From: an uncultured Eubacteriales bacterium
GTDB lineage: Bacteria; Bacillota; Clostridia; Peptostreptococcales; Anaerovoracaceae
Assembly: GCA_902793875.1 (NCBI GenBank)
Contig: CADBFL010000004.1
Span: forward strand, 1-24,284
Direction: 5' to 3'
DNA length: 24,284 nt
The position numbers and the translations under genes are program-made. Each line of letters opens with the position of its first letter. Positions within the stretch are counted from its first letter, which is position 1. Of this stretch, positions 1-7,388 are shown in pieces. The notes below the pieces were generated by a model, which did not search any database, was not told where the DNA came from, and saw only the letters and a list, made by a program, of their open reading frames with translations.

Positions 1-765
1 AGTCTCGGCTCTTGCATCCGCAGCAAAATCGCTTATCGAAAAATCCACTTCGTGGCCGACAGCGCTTATGACCGGTATCTCCGATGCGAATATGGTCCGG
101 GCGACATCCTCATCGTTGAACGCCGCGAGGTCTTCGGCAGATCCTCCTCCGCGTCCCACTATCAGGGTGTCGATCGGAGTGCCCGAAGCGCTCAGCCTGT
201 TCGCTTCCCTGATGTTTTCGCATATGCTGCTCACTGCGCCGACGCCCTGCACCACGGTCGGGAATAAGACGATATCGGTAAGATCATTTTTGGATGTTAT
301 GATCTTTCGTATATCCTCGATCGCCGCGCCCGTCGCGGACGTTATGACTCCGACCCTGTAAGGGAAAACAGGTATCGGTTTTTTATATTTCCTGTCAAAA
401 AGCCCTTCTTTTTCAAGCTTGTCTCTGACGCGCCTGAATTCCGCGGCAAGATCGCCCTCGCCGGCCGCCTCGACATGTCTGATGCTGAGAGAATACGATC
501 CGCCCCTGGCATACGGGCTTATATCGCATATGACTACGACCTTTTTGCCGTCTTCGACCAGGCTCATGTCTATCTTTGCGGCGTTGGACCCCCATATCGC
601 GCAGCGTATCTGGGAGTCGGCGTCCTTCAGTGTCAGATAATAATGCTGACCGCCCCTTGAAAGTCCGGATATCTCTCCTTCGACCGCAAGTCCCTTCAGG
701 TTCATGTCATCTCTGAGCTTCTTTGCTATGTATTCATTTACCTGCGATACGCTTACCGGTTTCAT
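1..765 (-). CDS. xseA: Exodeoxyribonuclease VII large subunit, 3' end cut by window start
   Basis: Large catalytic subunit of exodeoxyribonuclease VII, which with XseB degrades single-stranded DNA into oligonucleotides. My translation from the ATG at 765 stays open to base 1, giving 255 codons of a protein usually about 400 long. The N-terminus (MKPVSVSQVNEYIAKKL) and the OB-fold segment (LAVEGEISGLSRGGQHYY) fit the family. Near the edge the core motif AFNDEDVARTI, then IPVISAVGHEVDF, is clear. A GGAGG lies 4 nt before the ATG. The start overlaps the end of the TsaD-like gene by 32 nt, so the two are probably translationally coupled. The coiled-coil C-terminal half, and xseB if present, lie outside the window. 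Confidence 0.95.
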   Translation of the reverse strand, partial: MKPVSVSQVNEYIAKKLRDDMNLKGLAVEGEISGLSRGGQHYYLTLKDADSQIRCAIWGSNAAKIDMSLVEDGKKVVVICDISPYARGGSYSLSIRHVEAAGEGDLAAEFRRVRDKLEKEGLFDRKYKKPIPVFPYRVGVITSATGAAIEDIRKIITSKNDLTDIVLFPTVVQGVGAVSSICENIREANRLSASGTPIDTLIVGRGGGSAEDLAAFNDEDVARTIFASEIPVISAVGHEVDFSISDFAADARAET

Positions 766-1732
766 GCGCCCTCCGCGCCAGCAGTGCTGCGCCGGCGGCG
801 TTGTCTCCGCTTAGTTCCGGCGCGCCGAACAGTATGTCCGCGCTGTGTTCCTTCAAAGAGATAAGTTTTCTTACTGTTCTGCTCGAGGCGACTCCTCCGG
901 CCATGTACACTCCGGCTGCGCCGTGCCTTTCGGCCAGTTCGCGGGCCGCCCCGTAAAGAAAATCTGTGAGCGAAATGAACAGTTCGGCTGTCATGAGCCG
1001 GACGTCTTCATCCGCTATGCCGCCTTCGATGCGTCTGAGCATCTTCGTTTCGGCTCCCGAAAGATTGAAGAAGCCGTCATCGGAGAGCCTGATCTTCGGC
1101 ATGCATCCGGGAAGATCCTTCCGGGCGATGCTGAAGTCATATGCTTCAAGAGTTTCATACGCAATGTCGTCGAGATACGGCCCCGAAGGGAAGCTGTATC
1201 CCAGAGCCACGCCCGTCCTGTCGATCAGCTGGCCGATCGAAATGTCCTTTGTTCCCCCGGCGATATGCATGTCATAGCCGTTTTCGTCCGGAGAGCATAT
1301 CAGGAATTCCGTGGTCCCTCCCGAAAGATGCATGAAGAGGACCCTGTCACTTTCGTCTCCGAGCACTGCGGCGGCGTGCCCTTCCTGGTGGGAGAACTGA
1401 TAAACGGGAACGCCCAGGGCGCTTCCGAGCTCGTTCGCAAGATTCAGGCCCGCAAGAAAGCACGGCATGTAGGAGCCTTCGACCCTTCGCGGTCTTGATG
1501 ACGCTCCGATCGCCGCGACGGATGCGGCATCTGCAGTCCCGAACAGCCCGGCAGTCATCTCAGGGAGCCTGTTCGAATGGGCAAAGAACGCTTCTGACTG
1601 CCTGAGTCCGCGTTCGCCCTTCCTTACATCAAGCAGGTCCGCCCTGCTGAAGATAACTTCGCCGCGGCTGTTTACGGCAGCGGCCGAGGTCCTGTAATTG
1701 GAAGTGTCAAAGCCCAGATAAATCCGGTCCAT
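734..1732 (-). CDS. TsaD/Kae1-like ASKHA-fold protein, divergent paralogue
   Basis: About 332 residues with the whole TsaD/Kae1 architecture but altered motifs. The N-terminal phosphate loop reads GFDTSNYRTS, where TsaD has about G-I-E-T-S-C-D-E-T-S. The metal-binding HxxxH is kept as H115-Q-E-G-H119. The SGGHT loop is changed to SGGTTE (137-142). The C-terminal MAGGVASSR and SGDNAA motifs are kept. True TsaD, with TsaB and TsaE, makes tRNA t6A37. This protein resembles the paralogue that Clostridia carry between nusB and xseA and that is often labelled O-sialoglycoprotein endopeptidase; I know of no proven function. The nusB stop and this ATG share bases (TGATG). A GTG three bases upstream (1735) is an alternative start. 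Not likely to be the main t6A enzyme. Confidence 0.8.
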   Translation of the reverse strand: MDRIYLGFDTSNYRTSAAAVNSRGEVIFSRADLLDVRKGERGLRQSEAFFAHSNRLPEMTAGLFGTADAASVAAIGASSRPRRVEGSYMPCFLAGLNLANELGSALGVPVYQFSHQEGHAAAVLGDESDRVLFMHLSGGTTEFLICSPDENGYDMHIAGGTKDISIGQLIDRTGVALGYSFPSGPYLDDIAYETLEAYDFSIARKDLPGCMPKIRLSDDGFFNLSGAETKMLRRIEGGIADEDVRLMTAELFISLTDFLYGAARELAERHGAAGVYMAGGVASSRTVRKLISLKEHSADILFGAPELSGDNAAGAALLARRAHETGKRIAGK

Positions 1733-2136
1733 CACTTCCCTGCTTCCGGCTTCTTCGCTATCTTGGAAAGCACGGAATTGATGAAGGCGTATGACCTCTC
1801 ATCCCCGTATTTCTTCGCAAGTTCGACGGCCTCGTTGATCGAGACGCCGCACGGTATGCTGTCTATGTACAGCATCTCGGCCACGGCAGTCCTGAGGATC
1901 GCAAGGTCTGTCCTGCCGATCCTGTCTATGGACCATTTGTCGAGGTTCTCCTTTATCACCGCGTCGATCTCTTCGTGATGATCGGATACGGCCCTGAGAG
2001 TCTCTTCAGCCTGTTTTTTGCCCATCACCCTTGAGCTTTCCTCGACGACGCAAAGATCGGAGACATCGAAGTCCCCGGTGATATCCATCTGGTATACCAG
2101 CTGCATCGTTTTTTCTCTTATGTCTTCGCGTTTCAA
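1732..2136 (-). CDS. nusB: Transcription antitermination factor NusB
   Basis: All-helical RNA-binding protein of 134 residues, normal for NusB. It binds boxA RNA with NusE (S10) and supports processive transcription of rRNA operons. Family features visible are the N-terminal REDIREKTMQLVYQMD helix, the central LDKWSIDRIGRTDLAILRTAVAEML segment and the C-terminal SINEAVELAKKYGDERSYAFINSVL. The start codon is TTG: AAAGGAG (2149-2143) lies 6 nt upstream, and no in-frame ATG comes before the conserved N-terminus. The gene lies 11 nt after the asp23-like gene, and its Shine-Dalgarno abuts that gene's TAA. Its end overlaps the TsaD-like gene by a base. Confidence 0.95.
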   Translation of the reverse strand: MKREDIREKTMQLVYQMDITGDFDVSDLCVVEESSRVMGKKQAEETLRAVSDHHEEIDAVIKENLDKWSIDRIGRTDLAILRTAVAEMLYIDSIPCGVSINEAVELAKKYGDERSYAFINSVLSKIAKKPEAGK

Positions 2137-2147
2137 ATCTGGCTCCT

Positions 2148-2474
2148 TTACGACAGGCCGTCCGCTTTGTCCAAGCCTTCGACCCTGATGTTCACAGCTT
2201 TGACCGGGATGCCGGTCGTTTTTTCTATATCGTTCTTTATCCTCGTCTGGATGTCATAGCAGAGCTGAGGGATGTTCACTCCGAAATAGACGATTATATC
2301 GCAGTTTATGACAAGCCCCCCCTCTTCTTCAGCGACCCTGATCCCGTTATTCTGGTGAGCGCCGAGCATGTTCTGTATGTTGCCGGTAAAGCCGGCCCCA
2401 GCGAACCTGCTGACTTCGCTGAATGAGAATATATCCTTTTCTATCAGACCGGTGATGTTGATGTCGTCACTCAT
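2148..2474 (-). CDS. Asp23/Gls24 family envelope stress response protein
   Basis: Small 108-residue protein of the Asp23/Gls24 (DUF322) family, a little shorter than usual. The family core is visible as GIRVAEEEGGLVINCDIIVYFGVNIPQLCYDIQTRIKNDIEKTTG followed by VKAVNIRVEGL. No signal peptide or membrane segment is seen, so it should be cytoplasmic; in Staphylococcus, Asp23 sits at the membrane through AmaP, and its loss triggers a cell-wall stress response. A copy upstream of nusB is common in Clostridia, often in an efp-asp23-nusB order, and here efp is five genes away. The ATG overlaps the end of the CNNM gene by 8 nt. The exact role is unknown. Confidence 0.85.
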   Translation of the reverse strand: MSDDINITGLIEKDIFSFSEVSRFAGAGFTGNIQNMLGAHQNNGIRVAEEEGGLVINCDIIVYFGVNIPQLCYDIQTRIKNDIEKTTGIPVKAVNIRVEGLDKADGLS

Positions 2475-3795
2475 CCTCGTCGACCTCTCTGTCCGTTATA
2501 TCTATGCGCAGCTTCTCGATCCTGCGGTCTTTGACCTCAAGGATGGTGAAATCGTATTTTTTGTACGACAGCGGCTTGTATCTGATATTTTCTCTCGGGA
2601 TCTCTCCCATCAGATCAATTATGAAACCGCCTACTGTCTCGCTTGTATCCGATTCAAGTTCGATATTCGTCTCTTCTTCGAGATCGTCAAGATATACGTT
2701 TCCGTCTACGATATATGTTTTATCGTCAATCTTCTCGATTATGCGGTCCGCTTCGTCGAACTCATCGTCTATGTCGCCTACGATCTGTTCGATTATGTCC
2801 TCTACCGACACTATCCCGCTGAAACCGCCGTACTCGTCGATGAGAATCGCCAGATGCTGCTTTTCTCTCTGAAGCTCCCTGAAAAGAGCGTCTATGTTTT
2901 TGGTCTCGGGCACGAAATACGCGGGTCTCAGAAGTTTTTTGATGTCGACCCTGTCGATGCCCTTCACGCTCGCGTTGTACAGGAAGTCCTTTATATGCAG
3001 TATCCCGACGATATTGTCCGGATCGTTCTTATAGACCGGGATCCTGGAGTGCGTGAGCTCGGACATCTCGTCCATGTATTCCTTCTTGTCGGCGTCGAGA
3101 TCGATCATGAAGACATCGGTCCTCGGCGTCATGATCTCGTAGGCAAGAAGATCGTCGAACTCGAAGATGGAGTCGATCATCCTCCGGCCTTCCTCCTTGA
3201 TCTCTCCGGATTCCTGGCCTCTGTCGAGCATGGACATGACCTTGTCTTCGGAGAAATACGCATCGTCCACATCCGTGTCTTTTCCCATTATCTTAAGGAT
3301 GATATTGGCGATGCCTTTGCATATCCAGACGAGAGGGAGCGTAATATAATAGACGAATCTCTGGAAGCCTATGAGTCCGACGCCCGCGGCCTCGCTGCTC
3401 TGGGCGGCGAGCTTCTTCGGAAGTATGTCCGAAAGCGAAGTATATACGATGTAAAAGCCGAGGTTGTAAAGTACCGGGATCAGCCATCTGAGCCCGTCCG
3501 GTCTGCCGGTTCCGGGAAGGCCCTTTCTGAACATGTATGCATTGAACAGCATGAAGCATACGATGATGCTGATGAAGCTGGCGGCGTGGTCGGCGTAATG
3601 ATACTTCGACGGTTTTGCCAGAAACTCCGTGACAGCCGCGAGCCTTGTGTTTTCAGGCTCATCCTCGAGCCTTTCCTTTATGACATTCCTGTCTATGTAA
3701 TCGAGCGCCCTCTTGCATGCGACTGTGAGAGCGTTGAATATCATTATCAGTATTATCAGTATGATGAATAAATATCCGGGGATTCCGTCGTCCAT
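2467..3795 (-). CDS. CNNM/CorC-HlyC family transporter (DUF21-CBS-CorC_HlyC)
   Basis: Membrane protein of 442 residues in the CNNM/CorC family, linked to Mg2+/Co2+ export and often misnamed hemolysin. The N-terminal DUF21 domain (about 1-195) has four hydrophobic segments, the first GYLFIILIILIMIFNAL. A CBS pair follows at about 210-330, with MTPRTDVFMID opening the first repeat and HLAILIDEYGGFSGIVSVEDIIE closing the second. The C-terminal CorC_HlyC domain (about 345-430) holds TVGGFIIDLMG. I choose the ATG at 3795 because AAGGAG (3807-3802) lies 6 nt before it. A GTG at 3813, overlapping the previous stop, would add six residues but has no good ribosome site. Confidence 0.92.
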   Translation of the reverse strand: MDDGIPGYLFIILIILIMIFNALTVACKRALDYIDRNVIKERLEDEPENTRLAAVTEFLAKPSKYHYADHAASFISIIVCFMLFNAYMFRKGLPGTGRPDGLRWLIPVLYNLGFYIVYTSLSDILPKKLAAQSSEAAGVGLIGFQRFVYYITLPLVWICKGIANIILKIMGKDTDVDDAYFSEDKVMSMLDRGQESGEIKEEGRRMIDSIFEFDDLLAYEIMTPRTDVFMIDLDADKKEYMDEMSELTHSRIPVYKNDPDNIVGILHIKDFLYNASVKGIDRVDIKKLLRPAYFVPETKNIDALFRELQREKQHLAILIDEYGGFSGIVSVEDIIEQIVGDIDDEFDEADRIIEKIDDKTYIVDGNVYLDDLEEETNIELESDTSETVGGFIIDLMGEIPRENIRYKPLSYKKYDFTILEVKDRRIEKLRIDITDREVDEDE

Positions 3796-3809
3796 CTCTG
3801 TCTCCTTGG

Positions 3810-5051
3810 TCACTTCTTTTTCCGAATAATAAACCCTTTTCCAGGCGTATTTCTGAATCTTATTTTCAGTATCTGCTGAGGATGAGGCGCGCTTTCTATC
3901 GCCTCTCCTTCTTCGTTATACATTTCTTCGATCTTTTCTTCCCTGAACGGGACGCGCGGTCCGAATATCTCGACCGTGTCTCCGACAGAGAATTTGTTTC
4001 TCTGCTCGACCGTCGTCAGACCGGTCTTTTCGTCGGTATCCCTTACGAGTCCGACGAACGAATAGTCCCTGATATATTCACTGGTAAGATAATTCTGGTC
4101 CCGGTCCGTAGGCTTGTTATAGTAGAAGCCGTGGGTGAACTCCCTGTGGCTCGCCTTGCAGAGCTCATCGTACCAGGCGGGATCGAAGCTGTATCCCTCC
4201 GGATCGGCAATATACGCGTCTATCGCAGCTCTGTATGCGCTGACGACCGTGGCAACATAATACATCGACTTCATGCGTCCCTCTATTTTGAGAGAGTATA
4301 CGCCGGCATCCGCAAGGTCCGGTATGCAGTCGATCATGCACAGATCGCGCGAATTCATTATATAGCTGCCTCTGCCGTCCTCTTCTATCGGATAGTATTC
4401 GCCCGGCCGCTGTTCCTCGACAAGTGCGTACTTCCATCTGCAGGGATGCGTGCACGCGCCGCGGTTCGCGTCTCTTCCCGCCATGAAATTGCTCAGAAGG
4501 CATCTTCCGGAATACGAGATGCACATTGCCCCGTGGACGAATGCTTCGAGCTCCGTGTCTTCCGGCAGGTTCTCTCTCATGACCCTGAGCTCCTCAAGGC
4601 TGAGTTCCCTGGCCGCGACTATCCTTTTGACGCCATGAGCGGCCCAGAACGCTGCGGTCAGATAATTGGTCGTGTTTGCCTGTGTTGAAAGATGTATCTC
4701 GGCGTCGGGTATCTGCTCCCGCAGCAGGCCCATTACGCCCGGATCCGAGACGAGGAATGCGTCGATGGGAATATGCCTTATTCGCGCGATATATTCCCTC
4801 AGAGGCCGGATATCGCCGTTATGAGGGTATATATTCACTGTCATGTAGCCCTTCGCGTTTCTCTCATGCATCCAGTCCATGGCCTCTTCGATCTCGGGCA
4901 CGGAAAGATTGCCCGCGCCGGCGCGCAGGCTGAACATTTCACCGCCGAAATACACGGCGTCGGCTCCGTAGCTTACCGCCGTCTTCAGTTTTTCCATGTC
5001 GCCGGCAGGCGCCAGCAATTCGAGTTTCGGTCTGTCTGAGCTTTCTGTCAT
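3810..5051 (-). CDS. trhP: U32 peptidase-like tRNA 5-hydroxyuridine synthase, TrhP-like
   Basis: A 413-residue U32 'collagenase-like' protein. The U32 signature is intact: EAFVHGAMCISYSGRCLLSNFM, then NRGACTHPCRW. Cys177, Cys184, Cys200 and Cys204 match the four cysteines that hold an Fe-S cluster in UbiU/UbiV and are conserved in RlhA and TrhP. TrhP hydroxylates wobble U34 of some tRNAs to ho5U using prephenate as cofactor source. The next gene upstream resembles TrmR, which methylates ho5U, so a tRNA role is much more likely than proteolysis. The ATG at 5051 overlaps the previous stop as ATGA. An open extension to 5264 lies inside the methyltransferase gene and is Arg-rich out-of-frame sequence. 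Length fits B. subtilis YrrO rather than the shorter YrrN. Confidence 0.88.
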   Translation of the reverse strand: MTESSDRPKLELLAPAGDMEKLKTAVSYGADAVYFGGEMFSLRAGAGNLSVPEIEEAMDWMHERNAKGYMTVNIYPHNGDIRPLREYIARIRHIPIDAFLVSDPGVMGLLREQIPDAEIHLSTQANTTNYLTAAFWAAHGVKRIVAARELSLEELRVMRENLPEDTELEAFVHGAMCISYSGRCLLSNFMAGRDANRGACTHPCRWKYALVEEQRPGEYYPIEEDGRGSYIMNSRDLCMIDCIPDLADAGVYSLKIEGRMKSMYYVATVVSAYRAAIDAYIADPEGYSFDPAWYDELCKASHREFTHGFYYNKPTDRDQNYLTSEYIRDYSFVGLVRDTDEKTGLTTVEQRNKFSVGDTVEIFGPRVPFREEKIEEMYNEEGEAIESAPHPQQILKIRFRNTPGKGFIIRKKK

Positions 5052-5722
5052 TTTCTGAAACGTATGACGGCGAGTCCGTCGCCGCCGCTGAGCAGCGTGA
5101 CATCGAGATCGTCCCTGCTTTCGATGTATTCGAGGAACTGCCTCATGTATTTGATGCTCGTTCTGTGTCTTTTTGCTTCCTTGCCTTCGCATTCGACGAG
5201 CCAGCCCTTGAGGAGGATGTTGTCGCACACCACGAAGGCATCGTCTGCGCAGAGGGCCTCGCATTTGTCGAAGAACTCCCTGTAATGGCTCTTGCCGGCG
5301 TCTATGAACACGAGATCGTACCTCAGGTCCTCGCCGGACGCAGCGGTCTCATCCGCCAGCGCGCTGAGCACATCAAGAGCGTCCCCTTTGCGGAAGTCGA
5401 TGCGCGATCCCTCGCTGAACCTCCTGAAATTCGCTTCGGCAAAGTCCGTCATGCCCGGATTCCTGTCGATCGTGGTGATCAGGGCGTCCGGACAGCACTT
5501 CGCGAATAAAAGCGCGGAATAACCGTGCGCTGTGCCGAGTTCGAGTATCCTCCGCGGCTTCTTCATGTCAAGAAGGAGTCTGAGCATCGACTCGGTCTCC
5601 GTCAGTATGAGGGGCACGCCTTCGGATTCTTCCGATCTTCTGAGAGAGGCCAGGTCATCATCGACCGGCTTATGCCAGCTGTCCATGAAATCCCTGAGCT
5701 GCGGATCCCTGACTTCGATCAT
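5048..5722 (-). CDS. trmR: SAM-dependent O-methyltransferase, TrmR-like (tRNA mo5U34)
   Basis: A 224-residue class I methyltransferase of the catechol-O-methyltransferase-like family. The SAM loop is ILELGTAHGYSALLFAK (about 59-75). An acidic TIDRNPG follows. Metal-binding positions are likely D140 in LVFIDAGKSHYREFF and D166-N167 in FVVCDN. In B. subtilis the enzyme TrmR (YrrM) methylates 5-hydroxyuridine at tRNA position 34 to mo5U and lies between yrrL (mltG) and the U32 genes yrrN/yrrO. The same order here, mltG then this gene then trhP, supports that call over a caffeoyl-CoA-type enzyme. The ATG shares a base with the mltG stop (TGATG), and the end overlaps trhP by 4 nt. Confidence 0.87.
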   Translation of the reverse strand: MIEVRDPQLRDFMDSWHKPVDDDLASLRRSEESEGVPLILTETESMLRLLLDMKKPRRILELGTAHGYSALLFAKCCPDALITTIDRNPGMTDFAEANFRRFSEGSRIDFRKGDALDVLSALADETAASGEDLRYDLVFIDAGKSHYREFFDKCEALCADDAFVVCDNILLKGWLVECEGKEAKRHRTSIKYMRQFLEYIESRDDLDVTLLSGGDGLAVIRFRK

Positions 5723-6777
5723 CAGGCGCCGCCTTCCTCGCCGTCTTTGATCTCTTCGGCAGCTTTTTCGGAGGCCTCACGCTCTTCCTTTGCCTTTACC
5801 GCTTCTTCGTACTCGGCGCTGAGCTTCTCGTATTCGGCATCGTCAGCAGTGAATTTGTGCGTGCCGTCGAGCTTGCTGCTGAGCACATAGTGAGTGTAGT
5901 CCGCTTCTTCAGGATACAGAGCCGCGATTATGGACTCTTCAGACGGAGAGCAGAGCGGGATCTTCGGTATCTCATCCTCGTCCATGAGTCCCAGATTGTA
6001 GCGGTTGTGGATGACAGCGGATATCGCCGCCCTTTCCTTTTCGACCGTAGTCTCCTTTTCGATCATGGAGGCGATTATCAGCACCTGCCTCGGATTCAGT
6101 CCGAGCTCGTCGGCTCTTGCCTGGTATTCTTCGTTGTAGAAATTCGAAAAGGCGTCGATCATCATGATGACCATCATGCCCTCGTCCGCATCGGAACTGA
6201 GGCTGTAGTCAGACGGGAACAGGAAGCCTTCCACCAGATCGGTCCCGCTGAGTTCTCCCGACGGATCGGCAAGAACTTCCATCTGCAAAAGATCAGGCGA
6301 TGAGCATGCTTCGAGGAATGCAGCCTTGTCCGCCAGACCGTCCCTGTCGAGAGCCGTGGCTATCTGATCGACAGTGTATCCCGGCGGTATGGTGAAGCCC
6401 TTCTGGGTCGTAAGTCCTTTCTGCAGCGTCTTTACGATGCTGAGCGAGTCCATTGAAGGCGACAGAAAGTACATTCCGGATCTGAAGCCGCCGGAAAAGG
6501 ATATCTTTGACAGCAGCTCAAAGGAGGAGGCCTTTCTGATTATGCCCTCTTTCTCGAGCTTTTTCGCGACGTCGGCTTTGCTCGAACCATCCGCGATAGT
6601 GACATTCCTGTATGTTGCATCCGTCCTGTCATAAGGCTTATTGAGCTGGTATATCCCCCAGAGGGCAAGCAGCACAAGCACCAGAAGCCCCAGTATGATC
6701 CTGAGCGGCCATTTGAAACGTCTGCGCTTGTTCACGTTTTCAAGCTCGGATGCAGCTTCCATAGTCTTCAAGTTCAA
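5722..6777 (-). CDS. mltG: Endolytic transglycosylase MltG (YceG-like), shortened catalytic domain
   Basis: Single-pass membrane protein of about 351 residues that should cut nascent glycan strands in peptidoglycan. A basic stretch (KRRRFKWP) precedes one membrane helix (LRIILGLLVLVLLALWGIY). A LysM-like YceG subdomain follows (IPPGYTVDQIATAL), then the catalytic core IIASMIEKETTVEKERAAISAVIHNRY with the expected Glu in IEKET. After NLG the usual D-x-T-V, SPYNTY and GLPPGPI block is largely missing, and the sequence passes quickly to IPLCSPSEESIIAALYP and DGTHKF. The C-terminus is a charged Glu/Lys/Ala tail, probably helical. The TTG start has AGAGGTG (6790-6784) 6 nt upstream; an ATG at 6762 is the alternative. 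It follows efp by 11 nt. Confidence 0.88.
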   Translation of the reverse strand: MNLKTMEAASELENVNKRRRFKWPLRIILGLLVLVLLALWGIYQLNKPYDRTDATYRNVTIADGSSKADVAKKLEKEGIIRKASSFELLSKISFSGGFRSGMYFLSPSMDSLSIVKTLQKGLTTQKGFTIPPGYTVDQIATALDRDGLADKAAFLEACSSPDLLQMEVLADPSGELSGTDLVEGFLFPSDYSLSSDADEGMMVIMMIDAFSNFYNEEYQARADELGLNPRQVLIIASMIEKETTVEKERAAISAVIHNRYNLGLMDEDEIPKIPLCSPSEESIIAALYPEEADYTHYVLSSKLDGTHKFTADDAEYEKLSAEYEEAVKAKEEREASEKAAEEIKDGEEGGA

Positions 6778-6788
6778 TCAGCACACCT

Positions 6789-7349
6789 CTACTTCGATCT
6801 TCCGAGATACTCTCCTGATCTTGTATCGATCTGGATCTTCTCACCTTCGTTGATAAAGATAGGCACCTGTATCACAGCTCCCGTTTCGACCGTTGCGGCC
6901 TTAGTAACGTTCGTAGCCGTATCGCCCTTTACGCCAGGCTCGGTCTCGATGACTTCGAGATCGACGAAGTTAGGCGGCTCAACGTCAAACGCGTTGTCCT
7001 TGTAGAACTTGACCGTAGCCATGTCGTTCTCGCGGATGTACTTGACGGCTTCCTCGACGAGCTCGGCAGTCAGAGGGACCTGATCGTAAGTGTCCGTATC
7101 CATGAAGTAGTAGAGCTCTCCGTCGTTGTAGAGATACTGCATCTGCTTTGTCTCGATGTGAGCCTTAGGGAACTTGTCGTTAGGGTTGAACGCTTCTTCC
7201 CTTGTAGCTCCCGTGAGGATGTTTCTGTACTTGGTCCTTACGAAAGCAGCGCCCTTGCCCGGCTTTACATGCTGGAAGTCGAGCACTACATGAGGCTCCC
7301 CGTTCATCTCGAAGGTAATACCTTTTCTGAAGTCACTTGCATAGATCAT
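6789..7349 (-). CDS. efp: Elongation factor P
   Basis: A full-length 186-residue EF-P, which enters the ribosomal E site and relieves stalling at polyproline. Three beta-barrel domains can be followed from MIYASDFRKG through the C-terminal INEGEKIQIDTRSGEYLGR signature. The loop residue that is modified in many bacteria is K32 within HVKPGKGAAFVRTK, a lysine as in B. subtilis, where it carries 5-aminopentanol. No modification gene is recognised in this window. AAAGGAG (7363-7357) lies 7 nt before the ATG. A TATAAT box upstream suggests efp starts the second transcription unit, which continues through mltG. Confidence 0.98.
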   Translation of the reverse strand: MIYASDFRKGITFEMNGEPHVVLDFQHVKPGKGAAFVRTKYRNILTGATREEAFNPNDKFPKAHIETKQMQYLYNDGELYYFMDTDTYDQVPLTAELVEEAVKYIRENDMATVKFYKDNAFDVEPPNFVDLEVIETEPGVKGDTATNVTKAATVETGAVIQVPIFINEGEKIQIDTRSGEYLGRSK

Positions 7350-7356
7350 TGGTTTT

Positions 7357-7363
7357 CTCCTTT
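7357..7363 (-). promoter_or_regulatory. Ribosome binding site of efp
   Basis: AAAGGAG on the minus strand with a 7-nt spacer to the efp ATG. It is a strong match to the 16S rRNA 3' end and fixes the efp start. Confidence 0.8.
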
Positions 7364-7382
7364 ATATAAGTAATAACTGGTG

Positions 7383-7388
7383 ATTATA
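7383..7388 (-). promoter_or_regulatory. Candidate -10 box for efp
   Basis: A perfect TATAAT on the minus strand about 34 nt before the efp ATG, which would give a leader of roughly 27 nt. No good -35 is seen: the hexamers 16 to 18 nt upstream are GC-rich (GCTTCG, CGCTTC, TCGCTT), and there is no TG of an extended -10. It therefore either relies on an activator or is a chance match. Its place, after a 316-nt break in an otherwise tight gene series, favours a real promoter. Confidence 0.45.

Noticed and set aside
5052..5264. A 71-residue N-terminal extension of the U32 protein
   Set aside because: It lies wholly inside the methyltransferase gene in another frame, is Arg/Gln/His-rich, and has no match to the family; the ATGA overlap at 5051 is the natural start.
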